Assembly: GCA_022865725.1 (NCBI GenBank)
Contig: JALHTP010000035.1
Location: 1-14,576, forward strand
DNA length: 14,576 nt
Direction: 5' to 3'
DNA from: Methyloceanibacter sp.
GTDB taxonomy: Bacteria; Pseudomonadota; Alphaproteobacteria; Rhizobiales; Methyloligellaceae
Both the position numbers and the translations under genes were made by a program. Under the pieces are notes generated by a model. That model was not told the origin of the DNA. It saw nothing but the letters and a program-made list of their open reading frames with translations, and did no database searches. Positions 7,656 through 14,028 of the stretch are shown one piece after another. Numbering within the stretch: position 1 is the first letter of the stretch; the number at the start of each line of letters is the position of its first letter.

Positions 7656-8416
7656 GCGGGCGCCTTGCGGTCATCGGCCTTGGCCCGGGCGACGCGCGCT
7701 ATCTCACCTTCGAGGCGCGCGAGGCGCTCGAAGCCGCCGACGCGCTTTACGGCTATGGACCTTATCTCGACCGCGTGCCGATGCGGCCAGACCAGGTGCG
7801 GCATGTTTCCGACAACCGCGAGGAAGCTTCACGTGCCGAGGCGGCGCTTCGTCATGTCGCGGAGGGCGCTCGTGTCGCCATCGTCTCGGGCGGCGACCCC
7901 GGCGTGTTCGCCATGGCGGCGTCGGTCTGCGAGGCGATCGAGACCGGCCCTGATTCCTGGCGCGCACTCGACATCGCTATTCTGCCGGGCATCACGGCCA
8001 TGCTCGCGGTCGCGGCCCGCGCCGGCGCGCCGCTCGGACACGATTTCTGCGCGGTGTCGCTCTCCGACAATCTGAAGCCGTGGGAGTTGATCGAGCGGCG
8101 CCTCGACGCGGCGGCTTCCGCAGGCTTCGTCATTGCGCTGTATAACCCGGTCTCCCGTGCGCGGCCCTGGCAGCTCGCCAAGGCCTTCGCGCTGGTCGGC
8201 CGCCACCTGCCAGGCGTAACCCCGGTCATTTTCGGCCGCGCCGTTGGGCGTCCCGACGAGAGCGTGACGGTCACTACGCTTGCCACCGCTTCCGACGCTG
8301 CCGCAGACATGGCAACGCTGATCATCGTCGGCTCGCGCGAGACGCGATTGATCGCGCGCGAGGGACAAAGCCCGTTGGTCTATACGCCGCGCGCGGTTGA
8401 AGGCGCGATCGCATGA
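7652..8416 (+). CDS. cobJ: CobJ, precorrin-3B C17-methyltransferase (ring contraction)
   Basis: CobJ methylates C17 of precorrin-3B and drives ring contraction, giving precorrin-4. The 254-residue length equals the usual size. Motifs are GLGPGD near residue 9, YGYGPYLDR near residue 33, SGGDPGVFAMA at 79-89 and the ALYNPVSRARPWQL segment near 165. It starts with GTG, overlapping the cobI stop as GTGA, with GGGAGGGG just upstream. Its last 37 bp overlap the 3' end of cobK on the other strand, so both proteins' C-termini are encoded by the same bases. It is the last gene of the uninterrupted riboswitch-led plus-strand run. Confidence 0.95.
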   Translation: MSGRLAVIGLGPGDARYLTFEAREALEAADALYGYGPYLDRVPMRPDQVRHVSDNREEASRAEAALRHVAEGARVAIVSGGDPGVFAMAASVCEAIETGPDSWRALDIAILPGITAMLAVAARAGAPLGHDFCAVSLSDNLKPWELIERRLDAAASAGFVIALYNPVSRARPWQLAKAFALVGRHLPGVTPVIFGRAVGRPDESVTVTTLATASDAAADMATLIIVGSRETRLIAREGQSPLVYTPRAVEGAIA

Positions 8417-9162
8417 TCGAGCCAAGCAAGTACCTCCTCGACCGTCGCGACGGACGGGACCTCCGGCAGCGCCGGGCGCTTCAGCACGATCACCGGCAGG
8501 CGCAGCGCGCGCGCCGCTCTGAGCTTGCCGTAGGTCGCATCGCCGCCGCTGTTCTTGGCGACGATCGTTTCGATGCGGTGGCGCTCGAGCAGCGCATGAT
8601 CCTCCTTTTCGGTGAAGGGGCCGCGCGCGGTGACGTAGATCGCGTGGGGAACCGCGAGCGGCGGGTCGACGGGATCGACGCTGCGCACGAGATAGACGTG
8701 TTGCGGCGCGGCGGCGAAGGGCTCAATCTCCTTGCGGCCAAGCGCCAGGAACACGCGACGGGGCGCCTTGCCAAGCGCCTCTACGGCATCCGCGACCGTG
8801 GCGGCCTCGACCCAGATGTCACCATGTTCTCTGGTCCAGGGCGGCCGCCGCAGCGCCAGCAATGGCACGCGCGCGATCTCGGCCGCGCTTGCGGCATTGG
8901 CGGAGATGGCGGCGGCATAAGGATGCGTCGCATCGATCAGCGCGTCGATGCGTTCGTCGCGAAGATAACGAGCGAGCCCCTCGCTTCCGCCAAAACCGCC
9001 GATCCTGACCGGGACGGCTTGCGGCAGAGGCTGCGCCGTGCGGCCCGCCAGCGACAGCGTCACGGCGAGACGCTCGCGCCCAGCCAATCTCTCGGTGAGC
9101 TGCCGCGCTTCGGCCGTGCCGCCAAGAACGAGGATGCGCTTGATGCGCGCTGATCCGGTCAT
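8380..9162 (-). CDS. cobK: CobK, precorrin-6A reductase
   Basis: CobK reduces the C18-C19 double bond of precorrin-6A with NADPH, giving precorrin-6B (dihydro-precorrin-6X), the substrate of CobL. The 260-residue product has the nucleotide-binding start RILVLGGTAEAR (residues 9-20), RIGGFGG at 53-59, DATHPYA at 78-84, FLALGRKEIEPF, and the C-terminal VAKNSGGDATYGKL stretch of the family. I chose the ATG at 9160-9162 because GAGGCAGG (minus strand, 9177-9170) precedes it at good spacing and family proteins start just before LVLGGT. A longer upstream reading adds atypical sequence that is antisense to cobL. The gene is reversed relative to its neighbours, overlaps cobJ at its 3' end and faces cobL at its start. 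Its promoter must therefore lie inside the cobL coding region. Confidence 0.93.
   Translation of the reverse strand: MTGSARIKRILVLGGTAEARQLTERLAGRERLAVTLSLAGRTAQPLPQAVPVRIGGFGGSEGLARYLRDERIDALIDATHPYAAAISANAASAAEIARVPLLALRRPPWTREHGDIWVEAATVADAVEALGKAPRRVFLALGRKEIEPFAAAPQHVYLVRSVDPVDPPLAVPHAIYVTARGPFTEKEDHALLERHRIETIVAKNSGGDATYGKLRAARALRLPVIVLKRPALPEVPSVATVEEVLAWLDHAIAPSTARGV
9130..9134 (+). promoter_or_regulatory. Ribosome binding site deciding the cobL start
   Basis: GAGGA lies eight bases before the ATG at 9143. The later ATG at 9161 has no comparable site. The element lies within the first codons of minus-strand cobK. Confidence 0.5.
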
Positions 9163-10387
9163 GCGTGAGCCTGCCTCATTGAGGCGCTGGCTGTCCATTG
9201 TCGGCATCGGCGAGGACGGGGTCGAGGGCTTGAGCCCTGTCGCCCGCGGCCTGGTCTCGGGGGCCGACGTCGTGTTCGGCGGCGAGCGCCATCTTAAGCT
9301 GGCGGTATCGCTCATTCGCGGTGAGGCTAAGCAATGGCCTTCTCCATTCTCGCGCGCGGTAGACGAGGTGCTGGCGATGCGCGACCGGCAGGTCTGCGTG
9401 CTCGCCTCGGGCGACCCGTTCTTCTATGGCGTCGGCTCGGTGCTGGCGAACCACGTTGCGCCGGAGGAGACAATCGTCGTGCCGGCGCCGTCGGCCTTCA
9501 GTTTGGCGGCGGCGCGGCTCGGCTGGGCGCTCCCCGACATCGCACTCGTCTCCTTGCATGGGCGCGCGCTCGATCGCATCCGCCCGCAGCTTCATCCCGG
9601 CGCGCGCATGCTCGCGCTGACCTCCGACAGCGAAGGGCCCGCGGCGCTGGCGCGGCTTTTGGCGGAGGCGGGGTTCGGCGGGTCCCGCCTCACCGTGCTC
9701 GAGGCGCTTGGCGGAACGAAGGAGCGCGTCCGCAGTACAATGGCCGCCCGGTTCGATCTTGGCGAGATCGCTGAGCTGAATGTCGTCGCCATCGAGGTCG
9801 CGGCCGCGCCGGGCGCACGCATCATCGCTTACGCGCCGGGGCTTGCGGATGATCTTTTCGAGCATGACGGCCAGATCACCAAGCGCGAGATCCGCGCGGT
9901 AACGCTCTCCTCGCTGGCGCCGCTTCGGGGCGAGTTGCTGTGGGACGTTGGCGCCGGCTCGGGCTCCATCGCCATCGAGTGGATGCTCGCCCATCCTTCC
10001 ATGCGCGCCATCGCTATCGAAGCGCGCGCCGACCGCGCCGCCCGCGTCCGGCGCAATGCCGCCGCTTTCGGTGTTCCTGAGCTCGAAATATTGGAGGGAC
10101 CCGCGCCACACGCACTTGCCGGCCTCGCAACTCCTGACTCGGTTTTCGTCGGCGGCGGCGCAAGCGAGCACGGTGTGCTCGACGCGGCGATCGCGGCGCT
10201 TCGTTCCGGCGGACGGCTCGTCGTCAATGCCGTGACGCTGGAGACCGAGGCGGAGCTGATTGCGCGGCACGCCTCGCTTGGCGGCACGCTCACGCGCATC
10301 GCCATCTCGCGCGCGGATAGCGTAGGCGAAAAGACAGGATGGCGCTCGGCCATGCCGGTGACGCAATGGGTCTGGGTGAAGCCATGA
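9143..10387 (+). CDS. cobL: CobL, precorrin-6Y C5,15-methyltransferase (decarboxylating), CbiE-CbiT fusion
   Basis: CobL methylates precorrin-6B at C5 and C15 and decarboxylates the C12 acetate, giving precorrin-8X. The 414-residue protein matches the usual CobL size and has two parts. The N-terminal CbiE-like tetrapyrrole methylase has GIGEDG at 21-26 and ASGDPFFYG at 88-96. The C-terminal CbiT-like class I methyltransferase has the SAM motif LLWDVGAGSGSIAIEWML starting at about residue 265. Several in-frame starts exist. I chose ATG 9143 for its GAGGA site. ATG 9161 is the alternative and would shorten the protein by 6 residues. Either way the start overlaps that of minus-strand cobK. The stop overlaps the cobE start as ATGA. 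Confidence 0.93.
   Translation: MRADPVMREPASLRRWLSIVGIGEDGVEGLSPVARGLVSGADVVFGGERHLKLAVSLIRGEAKQWPSPFSRAVDEVLAMRDRQVCVLASGDPFFYGVGSVLANHVAPEETIVVPAPSAFSLAAARLGWALPDIALVSLHGRALDRIRPQLHPGARMLALTSDSEGPAALARLLAEAGFGGSRLTVLEALGGTKERVRSTMAARFDLGEIAELNVVAIEVAAAPGARIIAYAPGLADDLFEHDGQITKREIRAVTLSSLAPLRGELLWDVGAGSGSIAIEWMLAHPSMRAIAIEARADRAARVRRNAAAFGVPELEILEGPAPHALAGLATPDSVFVGGGASEHGVLDAAIAALRSGGRLVVNAVTLETEAELIARHASLGGTLTRIAISRADSVGEKTGWRSAMPVTQWVWVKP
9170..9177 (-). promoter_or_regulatory. Ribosome binding site of cobK
   Basis: Read on the minus strand this is GAGGCAGG, ending seven bases before the cobK ATG at 9162. It supports the short cobK start. It lies within the first codons of cobL on the opposite strand. 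Confidence 0.55.
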
Positions 10388-10767
10388 TCGTGGCCGGCAT
10401 CGGCTGCAGCAAAGGCGCCTCAGCCGCCGATATCGAGGCCGCCATCGAGATGGCGCTGGAACGCGCTGGGCGTCCGCTGGCGCGTATCGATCTCATGGCC
10501 ACGGCGGCACGCAAGCGCGACGAAGAGGGGATCGCGGCCGCTGCTGCCGCGCGGGGACTCCGGCTGATCTTCGTGGAGCAGGCCGATCTCGAAATCGCAT
10601 CCGCCCGAGGCGCCACCTGGTCGAGGCGAGTGCTGGCCCTTGCCGGCGTGCCATCGGTCGCCGAAGCGGCCGCCCTTGCAGCCGGAGGCCCAAGGGCGCG
10701 GCTTATTCTTCCCCGCATCGTGGTGGGGAAGGTGACTTGCGCGCTCGCGGCCGAGGAGACGCCATGA
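10384..10767 (+). CDS. cobE: CobE / CbiG C-terminal-domain protein
   Basis: This small protein of 127 residues resembles CobE, the stand-alone equivalent of the C-terminal domain of CbiG. It starts MIVAGIGCSKGAS, with GIGCSKG at residues 5-11 as the family hallmark, followed by an alternating alpha/beta pattern. CobE is needed for B12 synthesis in Pseudomonas denitrificans, but its precise step is not settled. The start at 10384 overlaps the cobL stop as ATGA; the upstream ATG at 10339 lies inside cobL and gives a non-family N-terminus. The end overlaps cobM by 4 bp. The neighbours cobL and cobM and nearby cbiD suggest work around the precorrin-4 to precorrin-6 steps, which is inference. Confidence 0.88.
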   Translation: MIVAGIGCSKGASAADIEAAIEMALERAGRPLARIDLMATAARKRDEEGIAAAAAARGLRLIFVEQADLEIASARGATWSRRVLALAGVPSVAEAAALAAGGPRARLILPRIVVGKVTCALAAEETP

Positions 10768-11525
10768 CGGTGCATTTCATCGGCGCGGGGCCGGGCGCGC
10801 CCGATCTCATCACGGTGCGCGGGCGCGACCTCATAGCGCGCTGCCCGGTCTGTCTCTATGCGGGCTCGATCGTGCCCAAGGAGCTGCTTGCTCATTGCCC
10901 AAAGGCCGCGCGCATCGTCGATACGGCGGCGCTCTCGCTCGACGAGATCGAGGCAGAGTTCGTGGCGGCGCATGCGGCAGGCAAAGACGTGGCGCGCCTC
11001 CAGTCGGGCGACCTCTCGATCTATAGCGCCCTTGCCGAGCAGCTGCGTAGGCTTGAACTGCGCGGCATTCCCTACACGCTGACGCCGGGCGTCCCGGCCT
11101 TTGCCGCCGCCGCGGCCGCGATAGGGTGCGAACTGACCGTGCCGGAGGTGGCGCAGAGCGTGGTCCTGACGCGTGTGTCTGGCCGCGCCTCGCGCATGCC
11201 CGAAGGCGAGACGCTCGCCGCCTTCGCCGCGACGGGAGCCACGCTTGCCATTCATCTGGCGATCCAGGCGCTGGCCAAGGTCGTTGACGAGCTGAAGCCG
11301 ATCTATGGCGAAGACTGCCCGATCGCGGTGGTGGCAGAGGCAAGCCGGCCCGGGGAGCGGATCGTGCGCGGCACGCTCGCCGATATCGCGGCGAAGATCG
11401 AAGCGGAGCCGATCGAGTGCACGGCCTTGATCCTGGTCGGCCGCGCTTTGGCGGCAGAGGATTTCCGCGAGAGCGCGCTCTACGACGCCGACTATCGCCG
11501 CCGCTTCAGGGGAGGCGCCGTGTGA
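10764..11525 (+). CDS. cobM: CobM, precorrin-4 C11-methyltransferase
   Basis: CobM methylates precorrin-4 at C11, giving precorrin-5. The 253-residue length equals the family norm. The tetrapyrrole methylase pattern reads HFIGAGPGAPDLITVRG at residues 4-20, YAGSIVP at 32-38, SGDLSIYSAL at 81-90, TPGVPAF, and a C-terminal TALILVGRAL. ATG 10764 was chosen because it overlaps the cobE stop as ATGA and has GAGGAG at 10753-10758. The last 34 bp overlap the 3' end of minus-strand cbiD. CbiF is the anaerobic counterpart and cannot be separated by motif alone; CobM follows from context. Confidence 0.95.
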   Translation: MTVHFIGAGPGAPDLITVRGRDLIARCPVCLYAGSIVPKELLAHCPKAARIVDTAALSLDEIEAEFVAAHAAGKDVARLQSGDLSIYSALAEQLRRLELRGIPYTLTPGVPAFAAAAAAIGCELTVPEVAQSVVLTRVSGRASRMPEGETLAAFAATGATLAIHLAIQALAKVVDELKPIYGEDCPIAVVAEASRPGERIVRGTLADIAAKIEAEPIECTALILVGRALAAEDFRESALYDADYRRRFRGGAV

Positions 11526-12646
11526 GCCGCTCGAAACGGCGCATGGCCGACGAGCCGGCCGTCGCGGTCGAACACTGCGATCTCGATCTCGACTGGCTCG
11601 CCAGCAACCGGCTTACCGGCGACCGGCTTGCCGGCGAAGACCTTCGCCGCAATCTCCCATCCGGCGCGGGCTACTTGGTCGCCAAGCGCGATGCCGTCCG
11701 CTTCGGCATGAGAGAATGCTTCCGCCGCGGTATTGGAGGCGAGGATGCGCGTGCCAAGCCCGGGCGTGCCGCCCGCTTTCTCGGCAAGCTCAGCCAGCAC
11801 GCCGAGATCGACCGAGCCGCGCCGCGAATGAAGATCGAGCAGGCCCTGGGCGAGCTTGGTCATCTTGCCGACGCCGCCGGCGATGGTGACGCGCGGCAGA
11901 GGGTGGGTGCGGATATATTTCAGCATCCCGCCGACGAAATCGCCCATGTCGATCAGCGCCGTCTCGGAGAGATCGTGGAGCTTCTTAACGGCCGCCTCGG
12001 AGGCGGCGCCCGTCGCGCCGGCGATCTGGATCAGGCCCGAGGCGCGCGCGACATCGATGCCGCGATGGATCGAGTGGATCCAGGCCGAGCAGGAATAGGG
12101 CACGACGATGCCGGTGGTGCCGAGGATCGACAAGCCGCCGACAATGCCGAGCCGCCCGTTGAGGGTCTTGGCCGCGAGCGCTGCGCCGCCCGGAATGGCG
12201 ATCTCCACCTCGACATCGCCTCCGTCCCCGTGCGCCGCCGCAACCTCTGCGATGGCCTCGCGCAGCATTTGCCGCGGGACGGGATTGATGGCCGGCTCGC
12301 CGGGAGGGATGGCGAGGCCCGGCCGCGTGACCGTGCCGACGCCTTCGCCGGCGCGGAAGCTCACCCCGCTCCCCGCTGCGCCGCGCCGGACCGTGGCAAG
12401 GATCAGCGCGCCATGGGTGACGTCGGGGTCGTCGCCGGCGTCCTTCACCACGCCTGCGGTGGCGGAGCACTCGCCTATCGCCGTGGTGGCAAGCGCGAAG
12501 GCCGGGCGCTCGCCACGCGGCAAGGTCACCTCGACCGGATCGGGAAATTCGCCGGTCAGAAGCGCCGCATAGGCGGCCTTGGCGGCTGCGGTGGCGCAGG
12601 TGCCGGTGGTCCAGCCATAACGAAGCGGGTGGTCTGGCTTGGTCAT
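11492..12646 (-). CDS. cbiD: CbiD, (cobalt-)precorrin-5B C1-methyltransferase
   Basis: CbiD is the SAM-dependent C1-methyltransferase first known from the anaerobic pathway. It takes the place of the unrelated CobF, which I do not see in this window. The 384-residue protein opens with the family signature LRYGWTTGTCATAAAKAA (residues 8-25) and carries GECSATAGVVKDAGDDPDVTHG and VVPYSCSAWIHSI. Near the C-terminus is a short AGKPV-type repeat. I chose ATG at 12646 because homologs begin about 8-10 residues before GWTTG. It has only GAAGG very close upstream, and an in-frame GTG at 12682 would add 12 residues. The gene runs against cobM, overlapping it by 34 bp, and diverges from cobB across 53 bp. 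Confidence 0.93.
   Translation of the reverse strand: MTKPDHPLRYGWTTGTCATAAAKAAYAALLTGEFPDPVEVTLPRGERPAFALATTAIGECSATAGVVKDAGDDPDVTHGALILATVRRGAAGSGVSFRAGEGVGTVTRPGLAIPPGEPAINPVPRQMLREAIAEVAAAHGDGGDVEVEIAIPGGAALAAKTLNGRLGIVGGLSILGTTGIVVPYSCSAWIHSIHRGIDVARASGLIQIAGATGAASEAAVKKLHDLSETALIDMGDFVGGMLKYIRTHPLPRVTIAGGVGKMTKLAQGLLDLHSRRGSVDLGVLAELAEKAGGTPGLGTRILASNTAAEAFSHAEADGIALGDQVARAGWEIAAKVFAGKPVAGKPVAGEPVEIEIAVFDRDGRLVGHAPFRAAHTAPPLKRRR
11591..11635 (-). repeat. Tandem 15-bp repeat inside cbiD (AGKPV, AGKPV, AGEPV)
   Basis: Three in-frame 15-bp units encode AGKPV (11635-11621), AGKPV (11620-11606) and AGEPV (11605-11591). The first two differ by a single base and the third has diverged. This looks like local slippage duplication in a C-terminal surface segment of CbiD, and it keeps the frame. 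Confidence 0.8.
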
Positions 12647-12699
12647 GACCTTCGCTATAGTGCGGCTGAGGCGCCCCGTCACGGCAGGAAGCTCGCCCC
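12641..12699. promoter_or_regulatory. Divergent cbiD-cobB start region with a palindrome
   Basis: The two genes diverge from a 53-bp gap (12647-12699). A perfect 10-bp palindrome GGTCATGACC at 12641-12650 covers the cbiD start codon. TATAGT at 12656-12661 resembles a plus-strand -10 hexamer, with a poor -35 candidate TGGCTT at 12635-12640 (15-bp spacing). AGGAAG at 12686-12691 is the likely cobB ribosome binding site. No riboswitch fits in the gap. Promoter assignment is weak. Confidence 0.3.
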
Positions 12700-14028
12700 A
12701 TGACGGTCAGGAGCGGGTCGGCGCCGGGCCTCATCGTCGCGGCCCCACGCTCGGGCGCCGGCAAGACGACCGTGACGCTGGCGCTGCTTGCGGCGCTCAG
12801 GCGGCGCGGGATTTCCGTGCAGGCGGCCAAAGTCGGGCCCGACTATATCGACCCAAGCTTTCACGCGGCGGCGACGGGGCGGCAAAGCTTCAATCTCGAC
12901 AGCTGGGCCATGCCGCCCTCCCTGCTCGATGCGCTGGTGGGGGAAGGCGCCGCGCAGGCGGACCTTCTCGTCATCGAGGGTGCCATGGGCCTGTTCGACG
13001 GCGTTCCCGCAGCCCCCGGCCGGAGCGGAGCGTCGGCAGACCTCGCCGCGCGGTTCGCCGTGCCGGTGCTGCTGGTCATCGATGTCTCCGGGCAATCGCA
13101 ATCGGCGGCGGCTCTGCTGCGCGGCTTCGCCTCCCACAATCCCGCGGTGCAAATCGGCGGGGTGGTGCTGAACCGTGTCGGCAGCGAGCGGCATCGGAAG
13201 CTCGTGGGCGACGCCATCGCGGCGCTCAACATTCCGGTCCTCGGCGCGATCCCGCGCGACGCCGCGCTCGCTTTGCCCGAGCGCCATCTCGGCCTCATCC
13301 AGGCTCTAGAGCACGAGAACCTCGCGGCGCGGCTCGAACGCCTCGCGGACGTAGCCGAACGCCATCTCGATCTCGACGCCATCCAAAGACTGGCCGCGGC
13401 GCCTCGCCTTTCGGCCTCGCAGCTTCAGACGCCCGTCCCGCCGCCGGGCTCGCGCATCGCGCTGGCGCAAGACGCCGCCTTCAGCTTCGTCTATCCGCAT
13501 GTTCTCGCAGGCTGGGGCCGGGCGGGCGCTGAGATCGAGACCTTCTCTCCCCTCGCCGACGAGGCGCCGCCGGAGACTTGCGACAGTTGCTGGCTTCCGG
13601 GGGGGTACCCCGAACTTCACGCCGGACGGCTCGCCGCCGCCAGCCGCTTCCGCGCGGGGCTCGCGCAGTTCGCTACGACGCGGCCGGTGCATGGCGAGTG
13701 CGGCGGCTACATGGTGCTCGGCGAGAGCCTTGAAGATGAAGACGGCGTCAGCCACCGTATGACCGGCCTGCTCAGTCATGCCACCAGCTTCGCCATGCGC
13801 AAGCTGCATCTCGGCTATCGCGAGGCGCGGCTTCTCGCCGACGGTTCGCTCGGCAGAGCCGGCGCGCTGCTGCGCGGTCATGAATTCCACTATGCGGCGT
13901 TGGTCGCTCCCGGCGACGATGAGCCTTGCGTCGCGCTTGCCGACAGCCAGGGCGAGAGCCTCGGGCCATCAGGCGGACGGCGCGGCAACGTCACCGGCAC
14001 GTTCTTCCACGCCATCGCCTCAACTTAA
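12700..14028 (+). CDS. cobB: CobB, hydrogenobyrinic acid a,c-diamide synthase (glutamine-hydrolysing)
   Basis: CobB uses ATP and glutamine to amidate the a and c side chains of hydrogenobyrinic acid, giving the substrate of the CobNST chelatase. The 442-residue protein has an N-terminal dethiobiotin-synthetase-like ATPase domain: P-loop PRSGAGKT at 16-23, KVGPDYIDPSFH at 44-55, and EGAMGLFDG. A C-terminal triad glutaminase domain has catalytic Cys334 in HGECGGYMVLGE and His437 in GTFFHA. WLPGGYPELH and RGHEFHY are also typical. The ATG at 12700 has AGGAAG upstream. The stop TAA overlaps the cobT stop on the other strand. CbiA is the anaerobic counterpart; the aerobic context favours CobB. Confidence 0.95.
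   Translation: MTVRSGSAPGLIVAAPRSGAGKTTVTLALLAALRRRGISVQAAKVGPDYIDPSFHAAATGRQSFNLDSWAMPPSLLDALVGEGAAQADLLVIEGAMGLFDGVPAAPGRSGASADLAARFAVPVLLVIDVSGQSQSAAALLRGFASHNPAVQIGGVVLNRVGSERHRKLVGDAIAALNIPVLGAIPRDAALALPERHLGLIQALEHENLAARLERLADVAERHLDLDAIQRLAAAPRLSASQLQTPVPPPGSRIALAQDAAFSFVYPHVLAGWGRAGAEIETFSPLADEAPPETCDSCWLPGGYPELHAGRLAAASRFRAGLAQFATTRPVHGECGGYMVLGESLEDEDGVSHRMTGLLSHATSFAMRKLHLGYREARLLADGSLGRAGALLRGHEFHYAALVAPGDDEPCVALADSQGESLGPSGGRRGNVTGTFFHAIAST

Noticed and set aside
9176..10366. A 396-codon minus-strand open frame across cobL
   Set aside because: It is the antisense shadow of cobL, whose CbiE and CbiT motifs are intact. No family resemblance was seen.
12635..12661. Sigma70-type promoter for cobB
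   Set aside because: TATAGT is a reasonable -10, but the -35 candidate is poor and its spacing is 15 bp. I kept it only as a weak note in the intergenic entry.
11417..12703. A 428-codon plus-strand open frame across cbiD
   Set aside because: It is antisense to a clear CbiD protein, and its translation is low-complexity Arg/Gly/Ala-rich with no family motif.
13602..13612. GGGGTACCCC palindrome in cobB
   Set aside because: It falls within codons for the conserved PGGYPE motif, so protein coding explains it.
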